Assembly: GCA_963758335.1 (NCBI GenBank)
Contig: CAVWVF010000003.1
Location: 682,001 to 746,000 of the forward strand
Direction of reading: 5' to 3'
Source: Roseiarcus sp963758335
GTDB lineage: Bacteria > Pseudomonadota > Alphaproteobacteria > Rhizobiales > Beijerinckiaceae
DNA: 64,000 nt
Shown here piece by piece: positions 47,212 through 56,166 of the stretch (position 1 is its first letter; every line of letters starts with the position of its first letter). Position numbers and translations under genes: made by a program. The notes under the pieces are model-generated. The model was not told where the DNA came from and ran no database searches. It saw only the letters and a program-made list of their open reading frames with translations.

Positions 47212-47879
47212 CGGGCGACCCCCATAAGATAGACCACCGTGAAAATCGCGACCCAGATGATGTCGAGCGTGTGCCAGAACAGGCTGAAGCAGAGGACCCG
47301 GCGGAGGATGTCGTGCCGATAGCCCTTGGCGAATACCTGCGCCATCATGGTCAGGAGCCACAGGAGTCCCAGCGTCACGTGCAGCCCGTGGCAGCCGACC
47401 AGGGTGAAGAAAGCCGACAGGAACGCGCTGCGGCTCGGGCCTGCGTCCCTGGCCACCATGAAGGCGAACTCGTGCATCTCGAGGAACAGAAAGGCGGCCC
47501 CGAACAGGAAGGTCACCGCCATGCCGCCGTAATACATGCGACCGTCTTGCGCTCTGGCGCCGATGCTGGCGAGGCCGCAGGTGAAGCTGGAGAGGAGCAG
47601 GGAGGCCGTCTCGAGCGCGACCGTGTCGATGTGGAAGAGATCCCTGCCGCTCGGACCGCCGGCCGTCGCGTCCCGCAACACCGCAAAGGTGGCGAAAAAC
47701 GCCGAGAACATGACGATGTCGCTGAGCAGGAAGATCCAGAACCCGTAGCCGACGATGATGCGCTCGGAGGCTGCACTGCGGTCCGCGAGCGTGAAAAGCT
47801 CATCCGCCGCGGCCGGCGCTTCGCCGGACCTGACGCGGTTCCGGCCGCGATAGCCGGCGCTTTCCTGAAAGGCGGTCAT
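47208..47879 (-). CDS. cyoC: Cytochrome o ubiquinol oxidase subunit III
   Basis: The 223-residue membrane protein has five predicted helices: FWIFLLSDIVMFSAFFATFA, ASLLLSSFTCGLASIGA, GGMAVTFLFGAAFLFLEMHE, FFTLVGCHGLHVTLGLLWLL and WHTLDIIWVAIFTVVYLMG. GCHGLHV is diagnostic. It overlaps cyoB by 4 bp. Confidence 0.94.
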   Translation of the reverse strand: MTAFQESAGYRGRNRVRSGEAPAAADELFTLADRSAASERIIVGYGFWIFLLSDIVMFSAFFATFAVLRDATAGGPSGRDLFHIDTVALETASLLLSSFTCGLASIGARAQDGRMYYGGMAVTFLFGAAFLFLEMHEFAFMVARDAGPSRSAFLSAFFTLVGCHGLHVTLGLLWLLTMMAQVFAKGYRHDILRRVLCFSLFWHTLDIIWVAIFTVVYLMGVAR

Positions 47880-49879
47880 TGCGCGGGCTGCGCCTGGAGG
47901 CGCCCTTCAGTGCGTGCGAGGCGGTTGGCGCGGTCGATGCGGGCGACCTCTTCCGCCGGGATCTCGTATTCGGTCCGGTCGCGCCAGGCGAAGACGACGA
48001 AGGTCGCGTAGGCGCCGACGACCGAGGCGCCGACCAGCCACCAGATGTGCCAGATCATCCCGAAGCCGATGAAAGTGGCGAAGAACGCCGACACGAAGCC
48101 GGTCGGGCTGTTCCTCGGCATCTCGATCGCTTCGTAGCGGGGCTCGGCGGCGGCTTCCCGCCGGCGGTCGGGATCGTGCTCCTTGTGCCAATAGTCGTCG
48201 CGGCCTTGGACGCGAGGCAGGACAGCGAAATTGAAGGCCGGCGGCGGCGAAGCCGTCGACCATTCCAGCGAGCGGCCCTGCCAAGGATCGCCGGTCACGT
48301 CGCGAAGCTCTTCACGGCGTTGGAAGCTCACGACGAGTTGCGCGATCTGCGCCAGAATGCCGATCAGGATGACGACAGCGCCGGCGGCCGCGACCAGAAG
48401 CCACGGGCGCCATTCCGGCACGTCGTAATGCTGCATCCGCCGGGTCATCCCTTCGAGGCCCACGACATAGAGCGGCATGAAGGCCAGATAGAAGCCAATT
48501 AGCCAGCACCAGAACGAGGCCTTGCCGAGACCCTCGTGCAGGCGGAAGCCGAACGCCTTGGGGAACCAGAAGTTGATTCCGGCGAAGGCGCCGAACACCA
48601 CCGCGCCGATGATGACGTTGTGGAAATGCGCCACCAGGAAGAGGCTGTTATGCACCAGAAAGTCGGCCGGCGGCATCGCCACCAAGACGCCGGTCATGCC
48701 GCCGATGACGAAGGTCACCATGAAGCCGACCGCAAACAGCATCGGCGTCGCATAGACGACCCGGCCGCCGTACATGGTGAAGAGCCAGTTGAAGATCTTC
48801 ACCCCCGTCGGCACAGCGATGATCATCGACGCGATTGCGAAGATCGCGTTGACGTCGGGGCCGGGGCCCATGGTGAAGAAGTGATGCAGCCAGACCGTGA
48901 AGGAAATGATGCAGATCGCCATGGTCGCGGCGACCATCGAACGGTAGCCGAACAAAGGCTTCCCCGAGAAGGTCGACACCACCTCGGAGAACACCCCGAA
49001 CGCCGGCAGGACGAGTATGTAAACCTCCGGATGGCCCCAGGCCCAGATAAGGTTCATGAACATCATCACATTGCCGCCGGCCTCGTCGGTGAAGAAATGG
49101 AAGCCGAGGTACCGGTCGAGCAGCAGCATCGCCAAGGTCGCGGTCAGGATCGGGAACGCGGCGACGATCAGGAGGTTGGTGGCGAGCGCCGTCCAGCAGA
49201 AGACCGGCATGCGCATGTAGGTCATGCCCGGGGCGTGAAGCTTCAGAATGGTGGTGACGAAATTGACGCCGGTCAGCAGCGTCCCGACGCCGGAGATCTG
49301 AATCGCCCAGAGGTAATAGTCCACGCCGACGCCGGGCGAGTATTTGAGCTCCGACAGCGGCGGGAACGGCAGCCAGCCGGTGCGGGCGAACTCGCCGATG
49401 AACAGCGACAGGTTGACCAAGAGGGCGCCGGTCGCGGTCAGCCACAGGCTGACCGAGTTCAGCGTGGGAAAGGCGACGTCGCGCACGCCGAGCTGCAGCG
49501 GCACGACGACGTTCATCAGTCCGATCACGAACGGCATGGCGACGAAGAAGATCATCAGTGTGCCGTGGGCGGAAAAGATCTGGTCATAGTGCGGCGGCGG
49601 CAGGTAGCCATCCGATCGGAAGGCTATCGCCTGCTGCGAGCGCATCATGATCGCGTCGATGAAGCCGCGCAGCAGCATCACCGAGGCGAGAAAGATGTAC
49701 ATCACGCCGATCCGCTTGTGGTCGACGCTGGTGATCCACTCCCGCCACAGATAGGGGACCCAGCCCTTCAGAGTGACATAGACGAGCACGCCAGCGATCA
49801 CGATGAGGGTCACCGCCGAGGCGAAGAGGGGGATCGGCTCATCGAAGGGAATGGCGGCCCAAGTCAGCTTGCCGAGCAT
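47876..49879 (-). CDS. cyoB: Cytochrome o ubiquinol oxidase subunit I
   Basis: The 667-residue heme-copper oxidase subunit carries the heme and CuB site. WAWGHPEVYILVLPAFG, WLHHFFTMG and VAHFHNVIIG provide the histidine ligands, with the K-channel and cross-linked Tyr in the same helix as HPEVY. The protein reduces oxygen with ubiquinol electrons and pumps protons. The start at 49879 (MLGKLTWAAIPFDEP) lies inside the end of cyoA by 41 bp. Confidence 0.95.
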   Translation of the reverse strand: MLGKLTWAAIPFDEPIPLFASAVTLIVIAGVLVYVTLKGWVPYLWREWITSVDHKRIGVMYIFLASVMLLRGFIDAIMMRSQQAIAFRSDGYLPPPHYDQIFSAHGTLMIFFVAMPFVIGLMNVVVPLQLGVRDVAFPTLNSVSLWLTATGALLVNLSLFIGEFARTGWLPFPPLSELKYSPGVGVDYYLWAIQISGVGTLLTGVNFVTTILKLHAPGMTYMRMPVFCWTALATNLLIVAAFPILTATLAMLLLDRYLGFHFFTDEAGGNVMMFMNLIWAWGHPEVYILVLPAFGVFSEVVSTFSGKPLFGYRSMVAATMAICIISFTVWLHHFFTMGPGPDVNAIFAIASMIIAVPTGVKIFNWLFTMYGGRVVYATPMLFAVGFMVTFVIGGMTGVLVAMPPADFLVHNSLFLVAHFHNVIIGAVVFGAFAGINFWFPKAFGFRLHEGLGKASFWCWLIGFYLAFMPLYVVGLEGMTRRMQHYDVPEWRPWLLVAAAGAVVILIGILAQIAQLVVSFQRREELRDVTGDPWQGRSLEWSTASPPPAFNFAVLPRVQGRDDYWHKEHDPDRRREAAAEPRYEAIEMPRNSPTGFVSAFFATFIGFGMIWHIWWLVGASVVGAYATFVVFAWRDRTEYEIPAEEVARIDRANRLARTEGRLQAQPAQ

Positions 49880-50825
49880 TCTGTTCCCCCAACATCTTGA
49901 GTTGGCCCGGATTGGTCTCGGGAGTTGGGCCGGGTCCCGGCGGCAGGACCTGCTGGACGATCTTCCGGAAGAGGTCCGGCTCGACATCGCGATAGGTGAA
50001 GGGGGCGACATCGCTGCTCTGCTTGGCGAGGTCGGCGTAGCTCTCGGACGTCAGCGACAGCCCGGCGGCGCGCGTCTTGTCGACCCATGCGGCAAAGTCC
50101 GGCTCGGGCACGGCCTCGACCGCGAAATGCATCGTCGAGAACCCGTCGCCGCTGAAATGGGCGGAAAGGCCGTGATATTCGCCGGCCTTGTTGGCCATCA
50201 GGTTGAGCTGCGTCCGCATGCCGTTCATCGTGTAGATCATGGTGCCGAGCTCGGGCACGAAGAAGACGTTCATCACGCTGGCCGAAGTTAGCGCAAAATG
50301 GACCGGGACGCCGACTGGAACCACCAGCCGGTTGACGCTCGCGACGTGCTGGTCGGGGTAGATGAACAGCCACTTCCAGTCGAGCGACACGACCCCGACC
50401 TCGAGAGGCGCGGTCTTCGATGCGAGCGGCTTCGCCGGGTCGAGGTCGTGCGAGCCGATCCACGCCACGCCGCCCAGAAGCATGATCGTGAGAAGAGGAA
50501 TCGCCCATACGATCAGCTCGAGCTGGCCGGAATAGTCCCAGTCCGGCAGATATTGCGCCCGGATGTTGGAAGACCGGAACCACCAGGCGAACGCGAAGAT
50601 CGCAACGATCGTCGGGACCACGATGGCGAGCATGATGGCCACCGAATCGACCAGGATCGTGCTGTCGGCGGCGCCGACCGGACCCTTCGGATTGAGCACG
50701 GACGGATTGCAGCCAGCGAGCGCGACCGATCCGAGCAGAACAGCGAACCGTTGAGCGGCGTTGCGGCTCCTCCTCCACAAAGGGGGAGGGGCATGCGGGG
50801 AGCGACGGATCAATCCAAATGTCAT
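49839..50825 (-). CDS. cyoA: Cytochrome o ubiquinol oxidase subunit II
   Basis: The start at 50825 gives a lipoprotein signal (AVLLGSVALAGC, Cys about 39), two membrane helices and the periplasmic cupredoxin domain (VGVVSLDWKWLFIYPDQHVASVNRL, VMNVFFVPELGTMIYTMNGM). The CuA cysteines are absent, in keeping with a quinol rather than cytochrome c oxidase. The frame is open upstream to 51053 but that part is not conserved-looking. It heads the cyoABCD genes, 193 bp after the M50 protease stop. Confidence 0.93.
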   Translation of the reverse strand: MTFGLIRRSPHAPPPLWRRSRNAAQRFAVLLGSVALAGCNPSVLNPKGPVGAADSTILVDSVAIMLAIVVPTIVAIFAFAWWFRSSNIRAQYLPDWDYSGQLELIVWAIPLLTIMLLGGVAWIGSHDLDPAKPLASKTAPLEVGVVSLDWKWLFIYPDQHVASVNRLVVPVGVPVHFALTSASVMNVFFVPELGTMIYTMNGMRTQLNLMANKAGEYHGLSAHFSGDGFSTMHFAVEAVPEPDFAAWVDKTRAAGLSLTSESYADLAKQSSDVAPFTYRDVEPDLFRKIVQQVLPPGPGPTPETNPGQLKMLGEQNARQADLGRHSLR

Positions 50826-51018
50826 GCGCGCCAGCCTCCGGCGAGGGCCGACGCCGCCTGGTCGAGATGGAGAACCGATCGGCGCGTCGCGCATCACGAA
50901 TTCCCGGAGCGAATGTGTCGCAGCTTGAACTTGATCTGAGGGGCGGAGTCGGAAACAACCGATTCCGCCGCTCAGGTCGGCTTGCCGGAGTACACTCTGA
51001 AATACCCCCGCCCGGCGC

Positions 51019-51711
51019 TTAGCCCGCGCCAGTGATCCGCAGGATTGCGCCAATAATGAGGTCAGTCAACCTCGCGACGAACCGCCAGACGAAGTTGAGA
51101 TCGAGTCCCGACTGGGCGCCCAGCACGGGCAAGACCAGCAGTGCGGCGATAAGAATGAGCATGCCGTAGGGCTCGAGCGAGGCGAGCGCCCGCGAAGGCC
51201 CCTTGGGCAGCAGCCCGACCAGGATCCGGCCGCCGTCGAGCGGAGGAATCGGCAGCAGGTTGAACACGGCGAGCAGCACATTGATGAGAAGCGCGTTGTT
51301 GAGATTGTCGGCCGTCCAGTCCGACACACCGAGTGGCAGGAGCGGAACCAAGCGGAACAACAGGGCGCTCAGGATCGCGAGCACGAGATTCATCGCCGGG
51401 CCTGCAGCCGCGACGAACACCGAATCCCGCTTTGGATTGCGGAGCGCGCGGAAATTGACCGGCACGGGCTTGGCGTAGCCGAACAGAAACGGCGCGCGCA
51501 TGAGCATCAAGAGCGCCGGCAGCAAGATCGTGCCGAACGGATCGATGTGCTTCAGCGGATTGAAGGTGACGCGGCCGCTGAGCCATGCCGTGTTGTCGCC
51601 GAAGAGCCCCGCGACAAAGCCGTGCGAGGCTTCGTGAAAGGTGATGGCGATCACCAGCGGGATGATCCAGGTGGAAAGCTGATAGAGCGAAAGAGCGAAG
51701 CGAGGGATCAT
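51019..51711 (-). CDS. Site-2 protease family (M50) membrane metalloprotease
   Basis: The 230-residue protein has membrane segments starting at LSLYQLSTWIIPLVIAI. The zinc motif ITFHEASHGF (HEXXH) lies in the second, and the distal NLLPIPPLDGGRIL motif supplies the third ligand. It belongs to the short YwhC-type M50 proteins. The ATG overlaps the ftsH stop by 4 bp, so it is translated with FtsH and both may act in membrane-protein quality control. Confidence 0.9.
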   Translation of the reverse strand: MIPRFALSLYQLSTWIIPLVIAITFHEASHGFVAGLFGDNTAWLSGRVTFNPLKHIDPFGTILLPALLMLMRAPFLFGYAKPVPVNFRALRNPKRDSVFVAAAGPAMNLVLAILSALLFRLVPLLPLGVSDWTADNLNNALLINVLLAVFNLLPIPPLDGGRILVGLLPKGPSRALASLEPYGMLILIAALLVLPVLGAQSGLDLNFVWRFVARLTDLIIGAILRITGAG

Positions 51712-53576
51712 CGCGCTTCCGCCGGGCCGGATTGCGCCGCGCCGGGGACCGGGGACGCCGCCCGCAATTCCTCGCGAAGCTGCTTCAACGCGGTTTCGTC
51801 GAGTGTCTCGCGCTCGAGCAGGAGTTTGGCGCCGCGGTCGAGCGTGGCCTGGTGCGCCTGGAGGATCTCGATCGTACGGTCGAAGGCGCCCGTGACGATT
51901 TCCTGAACCGCCGAGTCGATGGCCCGCGCCGTTTCGTCGCTGTAGCGCCTCTGATGAAAATCCCCGGGAACGGGCGGGCCTGCCAGGAACGGCGAGGGCG
52001 CGCTCTCGTACGAGACCGGTCCCAGCGCCGGCTCCATGCCGAAACGCGTGACCATGTCGCGCGCGATGTCGGTCACCTTGGCGAGGTCGTCCGCCGCTCC
52101 GGTCGAGAGGTGATGGAAGACCAACCATTCGGCGGCGCGTCCGCCGAGCAGGACGGCCATCTTGTCGAGCAGTTCCTCGCGCGTGATGAGGTATCGATCC
52201 TCGGTCGGACGCTGGATCGTATAGCCGAGCGCGCCGACGCCGCGCGGGATGATCGAGATCTTGTGCACCGGATCGACGTTCGGCAGCGACATCGCCGCCA
52301 GCGCGTGGCCCATTTCGTGGGAGGCGACGACCCGCCGCTCCCTGGGACTGAGCACGCGCTTCTTCTTCTCCAGGCCGGCGATCATGCGCTCGACGGCCTC
52401 GGTGAAATCATCCATCGCGATTTCCCTGGCGCCGCGCCGCGTCGCGACCAGCGCCGCCTCGTTGACGAGATTGGCGAGGTCGGCGCCGGTGAAGCCGGGC
52501 GTCAAAGCCGCGATCTTGTCCGCCGAGACATCGGCGGCGAGTTTATGGCCCTTGAGGTAAAGATCGACGATCTCGATGCGCCCTCCCTTGTCCGGCCGGT
52601 CGACCAGCACCTGGCGGTCAAAACGGCCGGCGCGCAGCAGCGCCGGATCGAGGATCTCGGGCCGGTTGGTCGCGGCGATCAGCACCAGGCCGCTGCGTGA
52701 ATCGAAACCGTCGAGCTCGACCAGCAATTGGTTCAGCGTCTGCTCCTTCTCGTCGTGCCCCATGTAGGGATAGGCGCCGCGGGCGCGCCCCAGCGCGTCG
52801 AGCTCGTCGATAAAAATGATCGCCGGCGCCTTCTCGCGCGCCTGCACGAAGAGATCGCGCACCCGCGCCGCGCCTACCCCGACGAACATCTCGACGAATT
52901 CGGACCCGTTGATCGAAAAGAACGGCACGCCCGCTTCGCCGGCGACCGCCCGCGCGAGCAGCGTCTTGCCCGTGCCCGGCGGCCCGATCAGCAGCACGCC
53001 CTTGGGCATTCTCGCGCCGAGCCGGCCGTATTCGGCCGGGTGCTTGAGAAAATCGACGATCTCCTTGAGTTCCGCCTTGGCTTCGTCGACGCCCGCCACG
53101 TCGTTGAACGTCGTCTTGGTGTCGGTCTCGACATAGACCTTCGCCTTGCTGCGGCCGATCGACATCAGCCCGCCCATTCCGCCCTGCCCTTGTGCGAAGC
53201 GCCGGAACCAGAACACCCAGACGCCGAAGAACAGCAGCGTCGGAATCACCCACGACAGCAGTTCGCTCAGAAACGTGTTCTGGACCTCGCCGCTGAACTT
53301 CACGTGATTGCGCTCGAGTTCAGCCGCGAGCTGGGGCGCGACGCGGGTCGTCTCGAAGCTCTTTGCGCCGTTCTTCTGCGCTTCCTTCCATTCGCCCTCG
53401 ATATAATCGCCCGAGACGCGGACCTCCGCGATCTTCCCGCTGTTCAGGTCGTCGAGAAACTGGCTGTACGGAACGACGACGACGTTGCGGCCCGCGCTCC
53501 ACAGCTGCGCGAACAGGATCACGCCCATGATGGCGATGAAGACGTACCAGAGATGCCATTGTTGTTGCTTGTTCAT
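51708..53576 (-). CDS. ftsH: ATP-dependent zinc metalloprotease FtsH
   Basis: The 622-residue protein has two N-terminal helices (about 9-26 and 107-124) around a periplasmic domain, the AAA module with Walker A GPPGTGKT (198-205), Walker B IIFIDELDALG and the second region of homology (AATNRPEILDPALLRAGRFDRQ), then the HEMGH zinc site (about 423). It degrades misfolded membrane proteins. The context differs from the usual tilS-ftsH, so this is likely an additional FtsH. It starts the minus-strand block running to cyoD. Confidence 0.94.
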   Translation of the reverse strand: MNKQQQWHLWYVFIAIMGVILFAQLWSAGRNVVVVPYSQFLDDLNSGKIAEVRVSGDYIEGEWKEAQKNGAKSFETTRVAPQLAAELERNHVKFSGEVQNTFLSELLSWVIPTLLFFGVWVFWFRRFAQGQGGMGGLMSIGRSKAKVYVETDTKTTFNDVAGVDEAKAELKEIVDFLKHPAEYGRLGARMPKGVLLIGPPGTGKTLLARAVAGEAGVPFFSINGSEFVEMFVGVGAARVRDLFVQAREKAPAIIFIDELDALGRARGAYPYMGHDEKEQTLNQLLVELDGFDSRSGLVLIAATNRPEILDPALLRAGRFDRQVLVDRPDKGGRIEIVDLYLKGHKLAADVSADKIAALTPGFTGADLANLVNEAALVATRRGAREIAMDDFTEAVERMIAGLEKKKRVLSPRERRVVASHEMGHALAAMSLPNVDPVHKISIIPRGVGALGYTIQRPTEDRYLITREELLDKMAVLLGGRAAEWLVFHHLSTGAADDLAKVTDIARDMVTRFGMEPALGPVSYESAPSPFLAGPPVPGDFHQRRYSDETARAIDSAVQEIVTGAFDRTIEILQAHQATLDRGAKLLLERETLDETALKQLREELRAASPVPGAAQSGPAEAR

Positions 53577-53739
53577 CGGCGACTCCCGGTTGCGGGCTGA
53601 AGCGATTTAGCCCCCGCGAAAAGCGTCTAAATTCGTGCGCGTGTCGGACGGTTCGCCGAAGTTACATGGCGCGCGAAAAGGGATCGAGCAAGGCGCTGCG
53701 CGTGCATTTTCAGATACTTCATAAACCTTTGTTTTTATT

Positions 53740-53767
53740 TGGTGGGCGCGCTGAGAATCGAACTCGG
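53740..53767 (-). other. tRNA 3'-end fragment (possible attachment-site scar)
   Basis: On the minus strand CCGAG-TTCGATT-CTCAG-CGCGCCC-A-CCA looks like a T-arm, acceptor strand and CCA of a tRNA whose 5' strand would be GGGCGCG (tRNA-Val type). No matching 5' half occurs upstream (53768-53850). Such 3' ends are left when integrases recombine at tRNA genes. One T-stem pair is mismatched. Confidence 0.5.
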
Positions 53768-53857
53768 AACAAGCGGCGATCCGTCGCGAGGAGGTTGGCG
53801 CCGACGCGAACTCATGTTTTATGAGGGTTCGTCAATCCTCAGATGCGGTGAAAAAAG

Positions 53858-54487
53858 ATGCCCGACGCCGAACGCCTGCTTGTCCTTTTGCGCCATGGAC
53901 AGAGCGAATGGAATCTGAAGAACCTGTTCACCGGCTGGCGCGATGTGGGGCTCAGCCCGCTCGGCGTCGAAGAGGCCAAGGAAGCCGGCCGGCGGCTCAA
54001 AGCGCGCGGCCTCGTTTTTGACGTCGCGTTCACCTCTGCCCTGATCCGGGCCCAGCATACGCTGCAACTGACCTTGGCGGAGTTGGGGCAGACCGGCCTG
54101 CCTGAGAGCCGCGACCAAGCTCTCAACGAACGCGATTACGGCGACTTGGTTGGCCTGAACAAGGACGACGCGCGCAAGAAGTGGGGCGAGGAGCAGGTCC
54201 ATTTGTGGCGGCGAAGCTATGACGTTCAACCGCCGGGCGGCGAGAGCCTCAAGGACACGGTCGCGCGAGCGCTCCCCTACTATTGCCAGTACATCCTGCC
54301 GGAGGTCCTCAGGGGGAAGCGGGTGCTCGTCTCCGCGCACGGCAACAGCCTGCGCGCGCTGGTGATGGTTCTCGACCGCCTGACCCCCGAGACCATTCCG
54401 TCGATGGAGCTCGCCACCGGCGTGCCGCTCGTCTACCGCCTCAATGCGGACTCGACGGTGGCCTCGAAAGACGTTTTGGCTGCGTGA
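53858..54487 (+). CDS. gpmA: 2,3-bisphosphoglycerate-dependent phosphoglycerate mutase
   Basis: The 209-residue glycolytic enzyme interconverts 3- and 2-phosphoglycerate. LVLLRHGQSEWNLKNLFTGW carries the phosphohistidine. ALNERDYGDLVGLNKDDARKKWG and LVSAHGNSLRALVMVLD carry the remaining active-site residues. Length is on the short side, as is typical for Hyphomicrobiales. It is monocistronic, about 280 bp from ftsH, which is transcribed the other way. Confidence 0.93.
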   Translation: MPDAERLLVLLRHGQSEWNLKNLFTGWRDVGLSPLGVEEAKEAGRRLKARGLVFDVAFTSALIRAQHTLQLTLAELGQTGLPESRDQALNERDYGDLVGLNKDDARKKWGEEQVHLWRRSYDVQPPGGESLKDTVARALPYYCQYILPEVLRGKRVLVSAHGNSLRALVMVLDRLTPETIPSMELATGVPLVYRLNADSTVASKDVLAA

Positions 54488-54567
54488 CTTTGTCGGCGCG
54501 GCCGCGCTCGCTACGCCTTGGGGCGCAGCCGCGAGTCGCGCTCATCGCGCGCGGCTACAGGGCCGCC

Positions 54568-55359
54568 TCAGAACGCGCTCCGGATGACCCCTCCGTCGAC
54601 CCGCACGGCGGCGAAGGTCGTCGCCGAGGCGAGCGGGCTCGCGAGGTAGGCCACGAGACTGGCGACCTCGTCGGGGGAGGCGAACCGTTTGATGAGCGAG
54701 GTCGGTCGCATCTTGAGAAAGAACTCCTTCTCGAACGCCTCGAACGAAATGCCCTCGGTCCCGGCGAGCGTTTCGACAAACTCGCCGACGCCGCGCGATC
54801 GGGTCGGGCTGGGAAGCACGCTGTTGACCGTGATTCCGGTTCCGGCGACGGCTTCGGCGAGGCCGCGCGAAACGGCGAGCTGCGCCGTCTTGGTCATGCC
54901 GTAGTGGATCATTTCCGCCGGGATCTGCACCGCGCTTTCGCTGGAGATGAAGATGATGCGGCCCCAGTTGGCGCGCCGCATCGCCGGCAGATAGAGGCGC
55001 GCGAGGCGCACGCCGCTCAGCACGTTCGCCTCGAAGAACCGGACCCAGTCGGCGTCGGGTATGTCCTCGAACGGCTTCGGCTCGAAGATGCCGAGGTTGT
55101 TCACGAGGATTTCGACATTCGGATGGGCGCGGGCGAGGTCCTCGGCCGCGCCCGCGAGGCTGAGATCGCCGGCGAAGCCCTGCGCATTCATGCCGGTCGC
55201 AGAGCGGATCTGCGCGACGGCCCCGTCCACCGCCGGCTGCGTTCGACCGTTGACGATCACGCGGGCGCCTTCTTTCGCCAATGCGGAGGCGATCGCGAAC
55301 CCGATTCCGGCGGTGCTCCCGCTGACGAGTGCGCGTTTGCCCTTCAATCCCAGATCCAT
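54568..55359 (-). CDS. Short-chain dehydrogenase/reductase
   Basis: The 263-residue protein has the Rossmann motif GSTAGIGFAIA, NNLG and the catalytic IFISSES...YGMTK set. The end VRVDGGVIRSAF is typical of classical SDRs. The substrate cannot be predicted. It is monocistronic. Confidence 0.9.
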   Translation of the reverse strand: MDLGLKGKRALVSGSTAGIGFAIASALAKEGARVIVNGRTQPAVDGAVAQIRSATGMNAQGFAGDLSLAGAAEDLARAHPNVEILVNNLGIFEPKPFEDIPDADWVRFFEANVLSGVRLARLYLPAMRRANWGRIIFISSESAVQIPAEMIHYGMTKTAQLAVSRGLAEAVAGTGITVNSVLPSPTRSRGVGEFVETLAGTEGISFEAFEKEFFLKMRPTSLIKRFASPDEVASLVAYLASPLASATTFAAVRVDGGVIRSAF

Positions 55360-55400
55360 GGTTCCGTCCTTTTCGATCGACGGTTGCGGCTCGCGCCTTC

Positions 55401-55805
55401 CTACTCCTTCACCGCCTTCGCCAACGCCTCCTGCTCGGCCGGCGAGGGCTGGCCGAAGAAGGCGGGGTCGCTGCCCTTGCCGCCGAGCGCGCCGAAGGCG
55501 CGCGCGCCGCTCGCGTCGAACAGCACGACGAACTTGTGCTCCGCGCAGTCCGTCGGCTTGCAGACGAACGAGAGCTGGTAGGGCTTGCCGTCGATGGTCA
55601 AGTTCGTGATCTGCGCCGCGACGCCCTCGAAGTCCTTATTGAATTGGACGAGCCAGTCGGGCGTCGGCTGGACGAGCCTCATCAGCCTTTCCCAGGACGC
55701 GCGATGCGGATTTCTTCCCTGCAGCACGTCGAACAGGAACTCGGTGTCCGCGGCCTGTGCGGCGCCGGCGAGGATCGCGAGAGCGAGAGAGTGGGTAAAG
55801 CGCAT
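55401..55805 (-). CDS. ivy: Ivy-family lysozyme inhibitor
   Basis: The 134-residue periplasmic protein has a signal peptide (MRFTHSLALAILAGAAQA) and the Ivy core FVCKPTDCAEHKFVVLFD, where the CKPxxC loop enters the active site of C-type lysozyme. LLSWERL-like N-terminal helices (ASWERLMRLVQPTPDW) also fit. The protein protects the cell wall from lysozyme or from its own lytic enzymes. Confidence 0.87.
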   Translation of the reverse strand: MRFTHSLALAILAGAAQAADTEFLFDVLQGRNPHRASWERLMRLVQPTPDWLVQFNKDFEGVAAQITNLTIDGKPYQLSFVCKPTDCAEHKFVVLFDASGARAFGALGGKGSDPAFFGQPSPAEQEALAKAVKE

Positions 55806-55925
55806 TGTCTTCTCGAACGTCTACGTTTGAGCGAAGGAATGAGGCGAGGCGACGACGAATGTGGATCCTCGCGCGTCATAGCGACGAGCATGGGCGGGAA
55901 GCCGTCCCGAAGCCCGAGGGCGCGC

Positions 55926-56162
55926 CTAGAACGCCTTGAAGGTGATGATCGTGCGCGTGTCGACGACGCCCGGAATCGTCTGCACCTTGTGGCCGACGAA
56001 ATGGCCGATGTCGACGTCCTTCTCGACGTAGAATTTGGCGAGAATGTCGAAATCGCCGGCGATCGAATAGATTTCCGAAGCGATCTCCGCCTCGGCCAGC
56101 GCGTTCGCCACCTCGTAGGTGCGGCCGAGCGCGCATTTGATCTCAACGAAAAAAGTCTGCAT
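55926..56162 (-). CDS. Stand-alone Lrp/AsnC ligand-binding (RAM) domain protein
   Basis: The 78-residue protein MQTFFVEIKCALGRTYEVANAL...SIAGDFDILAKFYVE...VQTIPGVVDTRTIITFKAF is the alphabeta-sandwich RAM domain without the helix-turn-helix. Such proteins bind small ligands and form multimers. The start lies 4 bp from the end of the preceding gene, so they are cotranscribed. Confidence 0.88.
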   Translation of the reverse strand: MQTFFVEIKCALGRTYEVANALAEAEIASEIYSIAGDFDILAKFYVEKDVDIGHFVGHKVQTIPGVVDTRTIITFKAF

Positions 56163-56166
56163 CGGA

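Noticed and set aside
48536..49900. 454-aa frame antisense to cyoB
   Set aside because: It is extremely charged and low-complexity, and the sense strand is an obvious oxidase subunit.
53740..53830. A complete tRNA gene between ftsH and gpmA
   Set aside because: The 3' half is good but no 5' acceptor strand or anticodon arm can be built upstream.
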